Of a stretch of DNA of 64,000 bases, positions 14,077 to 23,165 are shown piece by piece (the first letter of the stretch is position 1; each line of letters starts with the position of its first letter). The position numbers and the translations under genes were made by a program. The notes beneath the pieces were generated by a model. The model had not been told where the DNA came from. It ran no database searches and saw nothing but the letters and a program-made list of their open reading frames with translations. The stretch is taken from assembly GCF_002994745.2 (NCBI RefSeq), contig NC_037092.1, positions 84,798,824 through 84,862,823 of the forward strand, read 5' to 3'. The DNA comes from Rosa chinensis. Lineage: Eukaryota; Streptophyta; Magnoliopsida; Rosales; Rosaceae.

Positions 14077-14673
14077 AGTCCCCAAGTCCCCAGTCAAGGA
14101 GGGCAATCTTGGTTGGGGAGTTGTTCGGCGGTTTGAAGCGTTTTCTTCCGCTAGACTTGCAAGAGCATAATTAGCGTCAGTGCGTTGTCAACCGTTGGTT
14201 TTACTGAGCAAACGCTTTATACCCTTTCGGGTGGGCCCCTGTTGGGCCCCCCAGGGAGTCCCCCACTCCCCGGCGAAGATAGACCTCCGGATGGTCGGCA
14301 AGTTGTTTGTTGAGGGGGAGCTGCACGGAGCAGAGGGTGTTGGGTAGCGAGCCCAACGTTTAGCACCCAGATGACGAGGGTCAACGTGCCTGATCAGGGC
14401 CGTCGTAGACTGTTGACTAGTCCCCATGTCCCGTAGGGACGGTCTGACGGTAACGCCGCGTGGCGGTCGTTGTCAGAAAGGCGTGGCCTCGGGATACGCG
14501 TTTTGGCGGATATCCCCCGCTAAATGTAGCAGGAAGCAGTGTCCGGCAGACGTGCCTGGCGGTATTTTGTTTGAACGATATTGCGTTTAAACAAAGCACG
14601 CAGTTTGCAAGATGAAAGTGGGTTCCGCCAGAGGTGTATAGCGGAAGATACCCAGCTTGCAGGACGGTACAGG

Positions 14674-14917
14674 GAGAAGTTCTGCCGGCAGAGTTTCGCT
14701 CAGCGGAGACTTCTTCACCTGGAAGGTGGCAAGTGAGAAGTTCCGCTGGCGGGGTTTCGCTCAGCGGAGACTTCGTCTCTTGGAAGATAACAAGTGAGAA
14801 GTTCCGCTGGCGGGGTTTCGCTCAGCGGAGACTTCGTATCTTGGAAGATAACAAGTGAGAAGTTCCGTTGGCGGGGTTTCGCTCAGCGGAGACTTCGGAC
14901 GGTATTGTGAAGTCGTC
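14674..14917. repeat. 61-bp tandem repeat, four units
   Basis: Units start at 14674, 14735, 14796 and 14857. Each contains GAGAAGTTCCG, GGCGGGGTTTCGCTCAGCGG and AGACTTC, with short internal complementarity (CCGCTGGCGG, CGCTCAGCG) that could fold. It lies inside the LARD-like element. Confidence 0.85.
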
Positions 14918-15587
14918 CCCGTGGTGGTTAACACGCGTTGAACCCGTAGAGGGTTAGCGTGCGTAGGCTTGTCTCCTAAGCCTGTTCGTCTTCTCGCCTT
15001 TAATGATAGTAAATGTGGGTTTCGTAACCGAGGTGACGCCTCGGGTAATCCGAAGAGTGAGTGGAGACTTACGACACGTGTACGGCTGGTATGTGATGTC
15101 GTTATGGAGCGGACGGCTTAGGACGCGTTGATGCTGACATAAAAGGGGGGGTGGGAACCTTGGGAGATTTGGCACTGTGTGAAAATTTGAAAACCTAGTC
15201 ATCGTCTTCAAGCTCTGTTTGTCCGAGACCGAAGAAAGAATTTGCCGAAGCTTGGGTATACCGTTCCCGGAGAGACGACGATCGCAGCCCCCTAAGATTA
15301 CTGTGCACCACTGTGTCGTAGACTTCATCACCGAGGTTGGTATCCGGATTTCCCTTTTTTTTTATTTTTTTTTTTTTTAGTGAGTCTGCTATTTTCTGGG
15401 TTTTGTTGTTTTTGTCTTTCTGGGATGATTGCTGGTTTTGTTGGGCGTGTTCTGAGGTGTAAAATGAGATTTTGGGGGGGGGGGGGGGGTTGAATTATGG
15501 TTGGCAAAGCGTTAGTGCTTAGGGATTTAGATGGCCGAATCTAGGTTGAGTGCGTTTGTTCGTATTTTGGCATTTTCTGGGTTTCGT

Positions 15588-16103
15588 TCTTGATATCTAA
15601 AAGTCCAGCGGTAGCTGGATCTTAGCTAACGCTGATCCGGTGGGCGGATCGGTACTTGTGTCGTTCTCGAGGCTCCCGTTACCTGTCAGGTAAAATACAA
15701 TGGGTGTCAGAGGGAGACCGCGCCGGGCGGTCTTCAACTCTCCGATGCCTAAGTTAGTCAATGTATTTATGTTGACAAGGTAACAGTAGGTAAGTATTGA
15801 ATGTGTCCTTAATGAGGAGAGAGGAGAGAACCTTTTATAGGTGAGGAAGAGGTTGATCTTCTCTTTGTTTTCGATGTGGGACTGATATGCTTCAGTTCCC
15901 AGTTTCAGAAGCTTTTGATGCCATCTTGGCGTGGTGCGTGGTGGCGCGTCGGCGGTGATCTGGAAGTGGTCCGACGCTGAGGCTGTAGCCTGCCTGGCAG
16001 TGTGTCTGCATGTCATTCCTTTAGTTGGAATTAGTACCTTTGGCGGTACAATGAGCGTGGCCTATTATAGCTAATTATGTTTGCAAATGTACATGTATGT
16101 ACA
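15588..16103. repeat. LTR, right copy
   Basis: 516 bp. It is directly followed by the AGGTT target duplication. The terminal TG is decayed to TC, consistent with age. Confidence 0.8.
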
Positions 16104-16181
16104 AGGTTTATCTAAAAAAAAAAAACAGGATAAATATTAAAACTCATTGTTGTTAAGAATTACTAAAGCTATCATCATCCC

Positions 16182-16239
16182 TAGGGCCGGTCTTGAGGTT
16201 TTTGATACCCCGGGCAAAAAAAAATTTGGTGCCTAACTA

Positions 16240-16287
<48 letters not shown>

Positions 16288-17126
16288 TATGTAGAACAGT
16301 ACAACTTTAAACGATAAACATTCGAGCACAGAACAATAAAACAAGGATTGCTATGTAGCAATTGTAAAGACGTATGCATCAACATATCAACCTGCAACTT
16401 CTGACTTCCAATTAATGCATCTAAAGATGCTATGTTTGTAGAGAAAGAGAGCAAAAAAAAAAAAAAAAAAAAAAAAAATTCCATTGTAGGGGAAAAAAAG
16501 TCGATCTTCTAGTGTTCAGTATAGATTGAACCTGTAATTAACTGATTAAGGATGTTGAAAGCTGCAAATTGAACATCAGCGATGACAATATAGTCGAGAT
16601 TTTGAGATTACAGGCACAAAAATTTATAATAGTTGTTAGAATAATCAACAAATACCACAAAATGCCAGTAATAGAACTTATAATGTCCAAAATTTCAACG
16701 AATTTAAAAATTGAAGAACACCCACCATAAAAAAAAAAAAAAAAAATTTAAAGAACACCCAATTTAACTATACCTATTTTGATCGATCTTTATTGCAGCC
16801 TGAATCGATGGAATGCCAAAAATTGTGTCTGATCACCGTAGAAGAAGAGAAAAATATAGGAGAGAAAGATTGAGAGGAGGTGACAGATGATGAAAATAAA
16901 TTGCTTGATTGAATAACCATTGAAACCCCAATATTTCAAGAGAAATTTGTTTGTTTTTAAAGTTTTAGAGAGAGTTAAGAGACTCTTGAAATTCGTCTGC
17001 TATAATTGTGTGTACAATTCTCAAAGTGAGGAGAAGAGAAAACCATTTTGAAGTGAGGAGAGGAGAAGAGAAGACACTGCGTTTGGGAACAAAGCAATTT
17101 TTTTTTTTTGTTTACCGTCGACATAT

Positions 17127-17168
<42 letters not shown>

Positions 17169-17255
17169 ACCTTATTTAAAAAAAAAAATTGTGCCCCCCT
17201 CTCACTTGGGCCCTGGGCCGTTGCCAAGCCCGCCCCTTGGGCAAGGCCGGCCCTG
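16182..17255. mobile_element. Non-autonomous hAT element
   Basis: Ends TAGGGCCGGTCTTG and, on the other strand, CAGGGCCGGCCTTG are terminal inverted repeats. The 8-bp duplication ATCATCCC lies on both sides (16174-16181, 17256-17263), exactly the hAT length. The 1074-bp interior is AT-rich with (TA)n at 16243-16283 and 17134-17170 and a 24-base A run near 16454. No transposase seen. Confidence 0.9.
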
Positions 17256-17263
17256 ATCATCCC

Positions 17264-17627
17264 CAAACTTTCTGTAGATACAAGTCTTGAAACAGTTGTG
17301 CAAAGGCATCACCCAGAATTAATCAACTCTTGATTCTAGCAATTGAAATCAATACCTGGGTTGGAGGTTATGTAATGTCCACATTCAAAAGCTGGAATTA
17401 TAGATGTCTAAGTCATTCTTTGAATGATTTAGGTACAAATTGTGAACTCCCTTAATGATAGGTACCTAAATCATTTGCTTATGTTAAAACCCATATGATG
17501 TTTAACACCTGAATGATAGACAAAATTATGCAATTTTATCTATAGTTCATTCTACCTAAGTTTTTCTCTGATTGATAGGTACAAATTGTGAACTCCTAAA
17601 TGACTAAAAGTTTTTCTCTTATGTTAA
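17264..17627. other. Intergenic, downstream of copy A
   Basis: AT-rich sequence with short repeats of ACAAATTGTGAACTCC (about 17433 and 17581) and CTAAATCATT. No gene. It begins abruptly where homology of copy A to copy C ends. Confidence 0.4.
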
Positions 17628-19072
17628 AATCCATTTGTTGCTTCTTCAAGCTCTTTGTGACTAAAAGAACACAAATTTGTGTCCAAATCATTTTGTGGAA
17701 ACCTTGCATGTTTCTTCCGGAAACCAAAGAAAAGTCGCAGACAAACTGCAGTACCTAACATAAAACTAACAGACAGAGGTGCCCAGAAGAACTGATCCCA
17801 CATGTACCGAAGTATTCCCGTTCTTCTTCTTCTTAACTGTCGTCAATTTGATGAAAGTTGTCGCATTCAACGTGTTATCTTCTCTCCCATATGAGAGCGG
17901 AAACTTCTTTTTCTGACAGGTTTGATGGCTGTAAATAGCAGCAGCACACGAACCATCTTGCAAGCAAGATTGACTGCATGTGTCAGCAGTAGAATCATTT
18001 AACTGCATATAGCTGGAGGTGAGCCGATCAGTGTTTGCTAGCACCTGAACGTCATACAAATCTTCTGCATAACTAAGCTCATTTTTACAGTCGTGTTTGA
18101 AATCTGGATGACAGCTCCTGGATGGGTCAGATAAGAGTATCCTGGAGGGCATAAACAGGTGGGCCTCTTGTCTGCTGCGAGAGTGCAGATACTTTTGTAT
18201 CCACAAATACTAGGACCTGAATCAGCATTAATTTCTTGGCAAATATTTGGTGGTGCTGACCAAAGAGGAACCCAGCTTATATTGCCACTGAAAGTCTTTG
18301 GGAGGAAATATTAAGCCGAAACGCCATCAAAGATGAGAGTTGACTGGAGATAGTAGTCCCTTCCTGCAAGTTCCTCTGTTGTGAAAGGATAATGTCCACC
18401 ATTCACCCGCAGAATATAGAAGTTACCTGAATCATTGAAAACCAACTGTAGACCTTCATGACCTGGAACACTCCCTGTGGTAGTCGCGGTTGAATAAAAA
18501 GGTCTTTGCTCCCTAAACACAAGATTCCCATCATCATGAAAATCTAGCTGGAAGCATCTTCTCAAATAGTCAGTCTCTGAATTTCGAGAAGAAAGTTTCC
18601 CTCCTCGTTCCATTATTTGCCCAGGCAACATGGTATCAGTAGGATTCTTGAATGGCTCCCATAACTTTGCTGACTTTTTGTCTTCCATAACAAAGTTACC
18701 TGTATCATTCATAACCCCATGAGCAACAACGCCAGCAACGGTTTGATTGGATTTCCATAACTGCTCACCCTGACAACTTGTAAGAACTAGCCCACTGCTG
18801 GCAGTCAAAGTCACAACTAAACCATTAGGTGCAGGCTTATCCCCATTTGCATACCAAACTATGGTTCTGTCTGGTATCTTGGCGAACCATATAGACAGCA
18901 AGAAAAGATTATTGTTTTCAAGTTGCTGGAACCTAAAGGCAGAAAGCCATGAGGAGTTTCCTGCTGTGGAGAGAGAAGCACCCACAGCTATGCTCCCATT
19001 AGTTTGTGCAAGCACATAAGTTGGTAGCAGAAGCAATGAAGAAAGCAGAAACAAACGTACAGTAAAAGCCAT
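17628..19072 (-). pseudogene. G-type lectin receptor kinase copy A, kinase deleted
   Basis: Starts at ATG 19072 (MAFTVRLFLLSSLLLLPTYV signal peptide). The bulb-lectin, S-locus-like and PAN-like regions and the membrane span follow copy C closely. Lesions: a five-residue gap in the lectin start, a stop TAA replacing a Gln codon at 18313-18311, a frameshift near 18100-18200, and loss of the frame in the membrane region. Homology ends at 17628, just at the FSHKELEEATNG entry to the kinase, so there is no kinase domain. The extracellular part would at best be a secreted lectin fragment of about 250 residues. Its nearest relative is copy C (26321-28657). Confidence 0.85.
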
Positions 19073-20343
19073 TGCCACCAACGTGGTTAAGCAATTACCC
19101 CATTTAAACAAGAAACAACATAAGAATGGTGGAACAGTAGGAGTCCAGACGGACCAAGTTATGAGTCCATATAGACAGAAGAGGAAAAACTGACCTTATA
19201 ATATTGTACAACCGGTGACCTGTGGAAGATTTGCAACGAAAGTCTACATCACCTCTTCAAAAGTGATGTAATTATATTTAAGATTTCAAGTAGACGAAGA
19301 CATGATCATGGGGAAAGGATAAACTCGCTTAAATATACTCTTAGAATATCAGAGTTGACGAGAACGACTCAAAAGCGTAATCTGGCCAGCCAAGGTCATG
19401 TTTACTGTTCTATGAATGCTTATAGACTCATAATGGAACAAGTTTCACGCCTGTTGCGTGAACCTGGCTTCTTAAACAAGCAAGTATGTACCGCATGATT
19501 GTAGTTTCATGCACCCTAACACAACAAAGAAAGACTGAGAATTTTCCAGTATGAACTGGGACCTTAGAAATTTAAAACACCCGAAGATGGCAAGATGAAA
19601 TCACCATTCTAAAATTAGTCAAGTTGATATAGAAACTCATTAACAATGGAGGAAATTACTTGCATTATGGGATGACCAAAGAGATCCTATCAAAGACAAA
19701 GTCTAATTTGTAGCTAGTGTCTACTGTGAAGGACCAGGTACGAGCTAATTATCATTTGTCTCGATACATATGTAATCGACTAATGAGGATCCTTTCTTAC
19801 TACATAAAATAAGACTCATAATACCAAAATTCCAACAGACTTACAATATGATAAGAGCACTCATACAGTTGTCCACAATTTTATAATGATAATCAGCAAT
19901 CTTCTATCTCTTTTGTTCATTCTCATTCTCAGCTACACACAAGGAATTCAAGCTGAGAATTTCAGCTTTAACACACTAAACTTGATCAGTATAGAAACTA
20001 ACCCAAAACCAGAACTTATCCTAAACCCACATCAACCCAGCTCATAACTATCTTACATTTCTTCAAATATCACCACAAAACCCATTAATACCAAGAAAAT
20101 CAAATACCCAATAAGCATGAAGCTCTAGAGTTGTTATCTTTGATTCTTTGGTACGCTAATACAAGATAGCAAGAATATAAATAAAGACAATGAAATAAAG
20201 AATATGAATTGATAGCTAACCGGAGTCCATTGCAACGGTGCAAGAGAGTAATGGAAGAGAACAGTCCTCTTTCCCATTCTGGTTTCTCCGGTCAAATAAA
20301 GAACGTAACTTTGGGGTTTCTCTGAACTCTGAACTCTAAACAA
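19073..20343 (-). promoter_or_regulatory. Upstream and leader region of copy A (duplicated)
   Basis: Closely similar to the region upstream of copy C (28670-30000) and in part to 22205-22810. A conserved block (20220-20343: CCATTGCAACGGTGCAAGAG, TTTCTCCGGTC) recurs at about 22680-22810 and 29760-29880 and looks like a 5' leader exon whose minus-strand donor would be CCG|GTTAGC near 20219. The leader function is inferred from conservation and splice-like edges. Confidence 0.5.
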
Positions 20344-20371
20344 ACCGGCAATAAATGACAGTGGTTTACTT

Positions 20372-20680
20372 TACTAGGTCTCTGAAGTTGGGCCTCTGCT
20401 TTCTTATGGTAGCTTGTCGACTTTGTGGTTTGGGCTTCCGCGGATCTGGACCCTGACTCATTGGCGGATGGTCTCTATTTTCAAGAAGTATGTCCTGAGG
20501 GTTTATGTCACATCCAATGATTTGAGTGCAGCATTCTTCGTGCAAGTATAGAAGTCCTTTGGCAACTCCATTTGCAATTTCAATTCTTTGCTTCCAACTA
20601 GTTATTGTATCAGCAAAAGGAGAACTAGCCAATGAGCCATTGCTCAAGTTTTCATATACTAGCAAACGTCATCGTCCCTG
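20372..20680 (-). pseudogene. Lectin receptor kinase relic (kinase subdomain V-VIb)
   Basis: The minus strand reads [16 protein letters not shown], then [20 protein letters not shown] and [17 protein letters not shown], i.e. the middle of a LecRK kinase with the catalytic HCDIKPQN degraded to GCDINPQD. It then runs into unrelated [11 protein letters not shown] sequence. A shorter sister relic lies at 22900-23010. It abuts the leader block of copy A. Confidence 0.75.
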
Positions 20681-20851
20681 GTGCCAATACCTGCTAGTAT
20701 ATTGCTTTAAGCATTCAAATATTAACTTTGTTTATAGGGTACAAATTTGTTACATCAAGTACTATCTTTACGACCATGTATATGTTGTTGACTCTTTGAT
20801 GATTGAACACACTGAATGTTCTGCTATCCAGAAATCAATGGATCAATGTGA

Positions 20852-22204
20852 TCACTTATATTGAACATATAATGAGGACAGATTTGGAGGCACTGAGACT
20901 TCAACTGTCCCTTCGAGCATCTGTGTCACTTTCTTTATGGTAGGTCTTGCTGATGGATCCTCTTGAATGCACCAAAATGCAATCATCAAATACTTTTCCA
21001 ACTTTTCGATGCCATCAATTTCCTGATCGTCGCCTACATTCTGCCACAACAGATGCAGTTTCTTTTGCTTATAGCAATCGTATGCCCAATCGGCTAATAT
21101 CATTTGATCTTCAGCTGGTGCTTCTGGTTCATAGTTTTTCCTGCAGCAAACAATCTCCAACAGCACCATGCTGTAGCTATAAACATCAACCTTCACTGTG
21201 ACAGGCAAACTTTTGAACCATTCAGGAGCGACATAACCTTTTGTGCCTCTGATTCTAGTAGTTGTTCGAGTTTGGTCAGATTTCAAAAGCTTGGCTACTC
21301 CAAAGTCAGCTATTCTTGCTGTGAAAGAATCGTCGAGAAGAATGTTTTGAGGCTTAATGTCACAATGTATGATTTGGCTGCTGCACTCCTCGTGCAAATA
21401 CAAGAGCCCTCTTGCAGTTCTTAAGGCAATTTTTTTTCTTGTATTCCAGATTGGTCTTGACTCTCCGAAAAGGAAGGTTGCTAGAGAGCCATTGCTAATG
21501 TACTCATACACAAGAAGCTGGTGTTGCCCCTCATTACAAAATCCGAGTAGTTGGACTAAATTTCTGTGATTTGTTCCACCAATTGCGCTCACTTCAGCTT
21601 TGAATTCCAAATCATTTTCTTTGACCACAGTGTTCAATCTTTTGACAGCAATGAACTTCCCGTTATCAGATGCTAAAACTCCTTTGAAAACAGTTGCAAA
21701 AGCACCACAACCTAGCACTTCCTTGAATCCGTTGGTGGCTTCTTTTAGCTCCATGAAAGTGAAACATTTCAGATTCATGCCTTGAACCACAGGATTAAGT
21801 CGATTCACCTTCGCATGAGAGGTAACCAGATGGGTTATTATAAAAACAACCAAGTTGGTTGATATTAAAATGATCACTGCTGCGATGATGAGCAGAGTTA
21901 GACTGTCTTTTTCTTTTGCTGGTGTCAAAGTGTCTTTCCTTATTTTCACCAGAGCTACTCCAACATCTTTGTTTATCCTCCCGTTAAAAAGAGGGATTCC
22001 CTTCTTCCAACAATCACTATTTACTTCATTGAAAATGGCAATGGCACAGAAACAATCGGCTAAGCAGCTTTGCTTGCACTGTTCCTTATTAAATGGCTGG
22101 AAATGCTCATAATCTCCACCAGGCCAATCAGTGAATTGAAGCTCTTGAAATTCAAAGTGTTCTGTTTCTGATGAGGCTTTATCACAACTTTGGGAATCTA
22201 TCAA
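20852..22204 (-). CDS. Lectin-less receptor kinase B' (PAN-TM-kinase)
   Basis: An uninterrupted 450-codon frame nearly identical to the C-terminal half of copy B. Residues about 5-90 are the PAN-like Cys-rich part (EQCKQSCLADCFCAIAIF), about 100-130 the membrane span (LTLLIIAAVIILISTNLVVF), and about 160-435 the kinase: LGCGAFATVFKG loop (Cys where copy B has Arg), IAVKRL lysine, [21 protein letters not shown]. Signal peptide, lectin and EGF-like region are missing, so the product could not enter the membrane in the usual way unless the internal span acts as a signal anchor. Upstream of the ATG (22204) the sequence switches abruptly to the leader region of copy A type. It is probably a truncated duplicate; whether it is expressed is unknown. 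YSYSMVLLE replaces YSYGMVLLE. Confidence 0.7.
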   Translation of the reverse strand: MIDSQSCDKASSETEHFEFQELQFTDWPGGDYEHFQPFNKEQCKQSCLADCFCAIAIFNEVNSDCWKKGIPLFNGRINKDVGVALVKIRKDTLTPAKEKDSLTLLIIAAVIILISTNLVVFIITHLVTSHAKVNRLNPVVQGMNLKCFTFMELKEATNGFKEVLGCGAFATVFKGVLASDNGKFIAVKRLNTVVKENDLEFKAEVSAIGGTNHRNLVQLLGFCNEGQHQLLVYEYISNGSLATFLFGESRPIWNTRKKIALRTARGLLYLHEECSSQIIHCDIKPQNILLDDSFTARIADFGVAKLLKSDQTRTTTRIRGTKGYVAPEWFKSLPVTVKVDVYSYSMVLLEIVCCRKNYEPEAPAEDQMILADWAYDCYKQKKLHLLWQNVGDDQEIDGIEKLEKYLMIAFWCIQEDPSARPTIKKVTQMLEGTVEVSVPPNLSSLYVQYK

Positions 22205-22817
22205 AGACGAAGTCTAATTTGTAGCTAGTGGCTACTGAGAACCAGCTAATTATCATTTGTCTCGATACAGATGTAATCGACTGATGAAGATCCTCTCATA
22301 CTACATAGAATAAGACACATAATACCAAAATTCCAACAGACTTATAATATGATAAGAGCTCTCATACACTTGTCCACAATTTTATAATGATAATCAACAA
22401 TCTTCTATCTCTTTTGTTCATTCTCATTCTCAGCGACACAGCTTGAGAATTTCAGCTTAAAACACTAAACTCGATCAGTATAGAAACTAACCCAAAACCA
22501 AAACTCATCCTAAACCCAGCTCACAGCTATCTTACCCTTCTTCAAATATCACCACAAAACCCATTAATACCAAGAAAATCAAATACCCAATAAGCATGAA
22601 GCTCTAAAGTTGTTATCTTTGGTTTAGTTAATTCAAGATAGTAAAGACAATGAAATAAAGAATATGAATTGATAGCTAACCGGAGTCCATTGCAATGGTG
22701 CAAGAGAGTAATGGAAGAGAAGAGTCTTCTCTCCCATTCTGGTTTCTCCGGTGAAATAAAGAACGTAACTTCGGTTTTCGCTGAAGTCTAAACTCTGAAG
22801 TCTGAATAAACCGGCAA
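22205..22817 (-). promoter_or_regulatory. Copy-A-type leader region joined to B'
   Basis: Matches 19700-20343 (CTAATTTGTAGCTAGTGGCT, CCCATTAATACCAAGAAAAT, TAATGGAAGAGAAGAGTC) but stands directly upstream of the truncated kinase B'. The junction with B' is at about 22200-22204. Confidence 0.6.
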
Positions 22818-22899
22818 CTAATGACAGTGGAGAAAGCCTATTGGATTTACTTTATTGGGTCTGTGAAGTTGGGCCTTTTGCTTTTTATGGCAGCTTGTC

Positions 22900-23010
22900 A
22901 ATTTTTGTAGTTTGGGCTTCCGAGGATCTGGACCCTGATCATCGGCCGGGGGGTCTCTATTTTCACGAAGTATGTTCTGAGGGTTTATGTCACATTGGAT
23001 GATTTGCTTT
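22900..23010 (-). pseudogene. Short kinase relic, sister of 20372-20680
   Basis: The minus strand reads QIIQCDINPQNILRENRD followed by GPDPRKPK, the same fusion as in the relic at 20372-20680, but most of the upstream kinase part is deleted. The flanks (22810-22900 and 23010-23165) match the flanks of that relic, so both arose by one tandem duplication that also produced B' and B. Confidence 0.7.
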
Positions 23011-23165
23011 TTATGCCTGCTAGTATATTGCTTTAAATATTCATATACCCTATAAACTTTGTTTAGAGAGTACAAAATTGTTACCATGTATATGTTGTTG
23101 ACTCTTTGATTATTGAACACACAGAATGTTCTGCTATCCAGAAATCAATGGATAAATGTGATCGA

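Larger units (their letters stand above)
13561..16103. mobile_element. Non-autonomous LTR element (LARD/TRIM-like)
   Basis: Two 516-bp direct repeats (13561-14076 and 15588-16103) enclose 1511 bp with no gag or pol. The 5-bp target duplication AGGTT flanks the whole (13556-13560, 16104-16108). The LTRs begin near TGTTGATATT (TCTTGATATC in the second copy) and end in GTATGTACA. I counted about 14 differences between LTRs (near 3%), so the insertion is older than the copia element at 31853. The interior is GC-richer than its surroundings, with a 61-bp tandem array, a poly-T tract (15354-15379) and a poly-G tract (15474-15489). No convincing primer-binding site was found on either strand, so orientation is uncertain. 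Confidence 0.8.

Noticed and set aside
14634..14858. Plus-strand frame with a repeated peptide
   Set aside because: It is the translation of the 61-bp tandem array.
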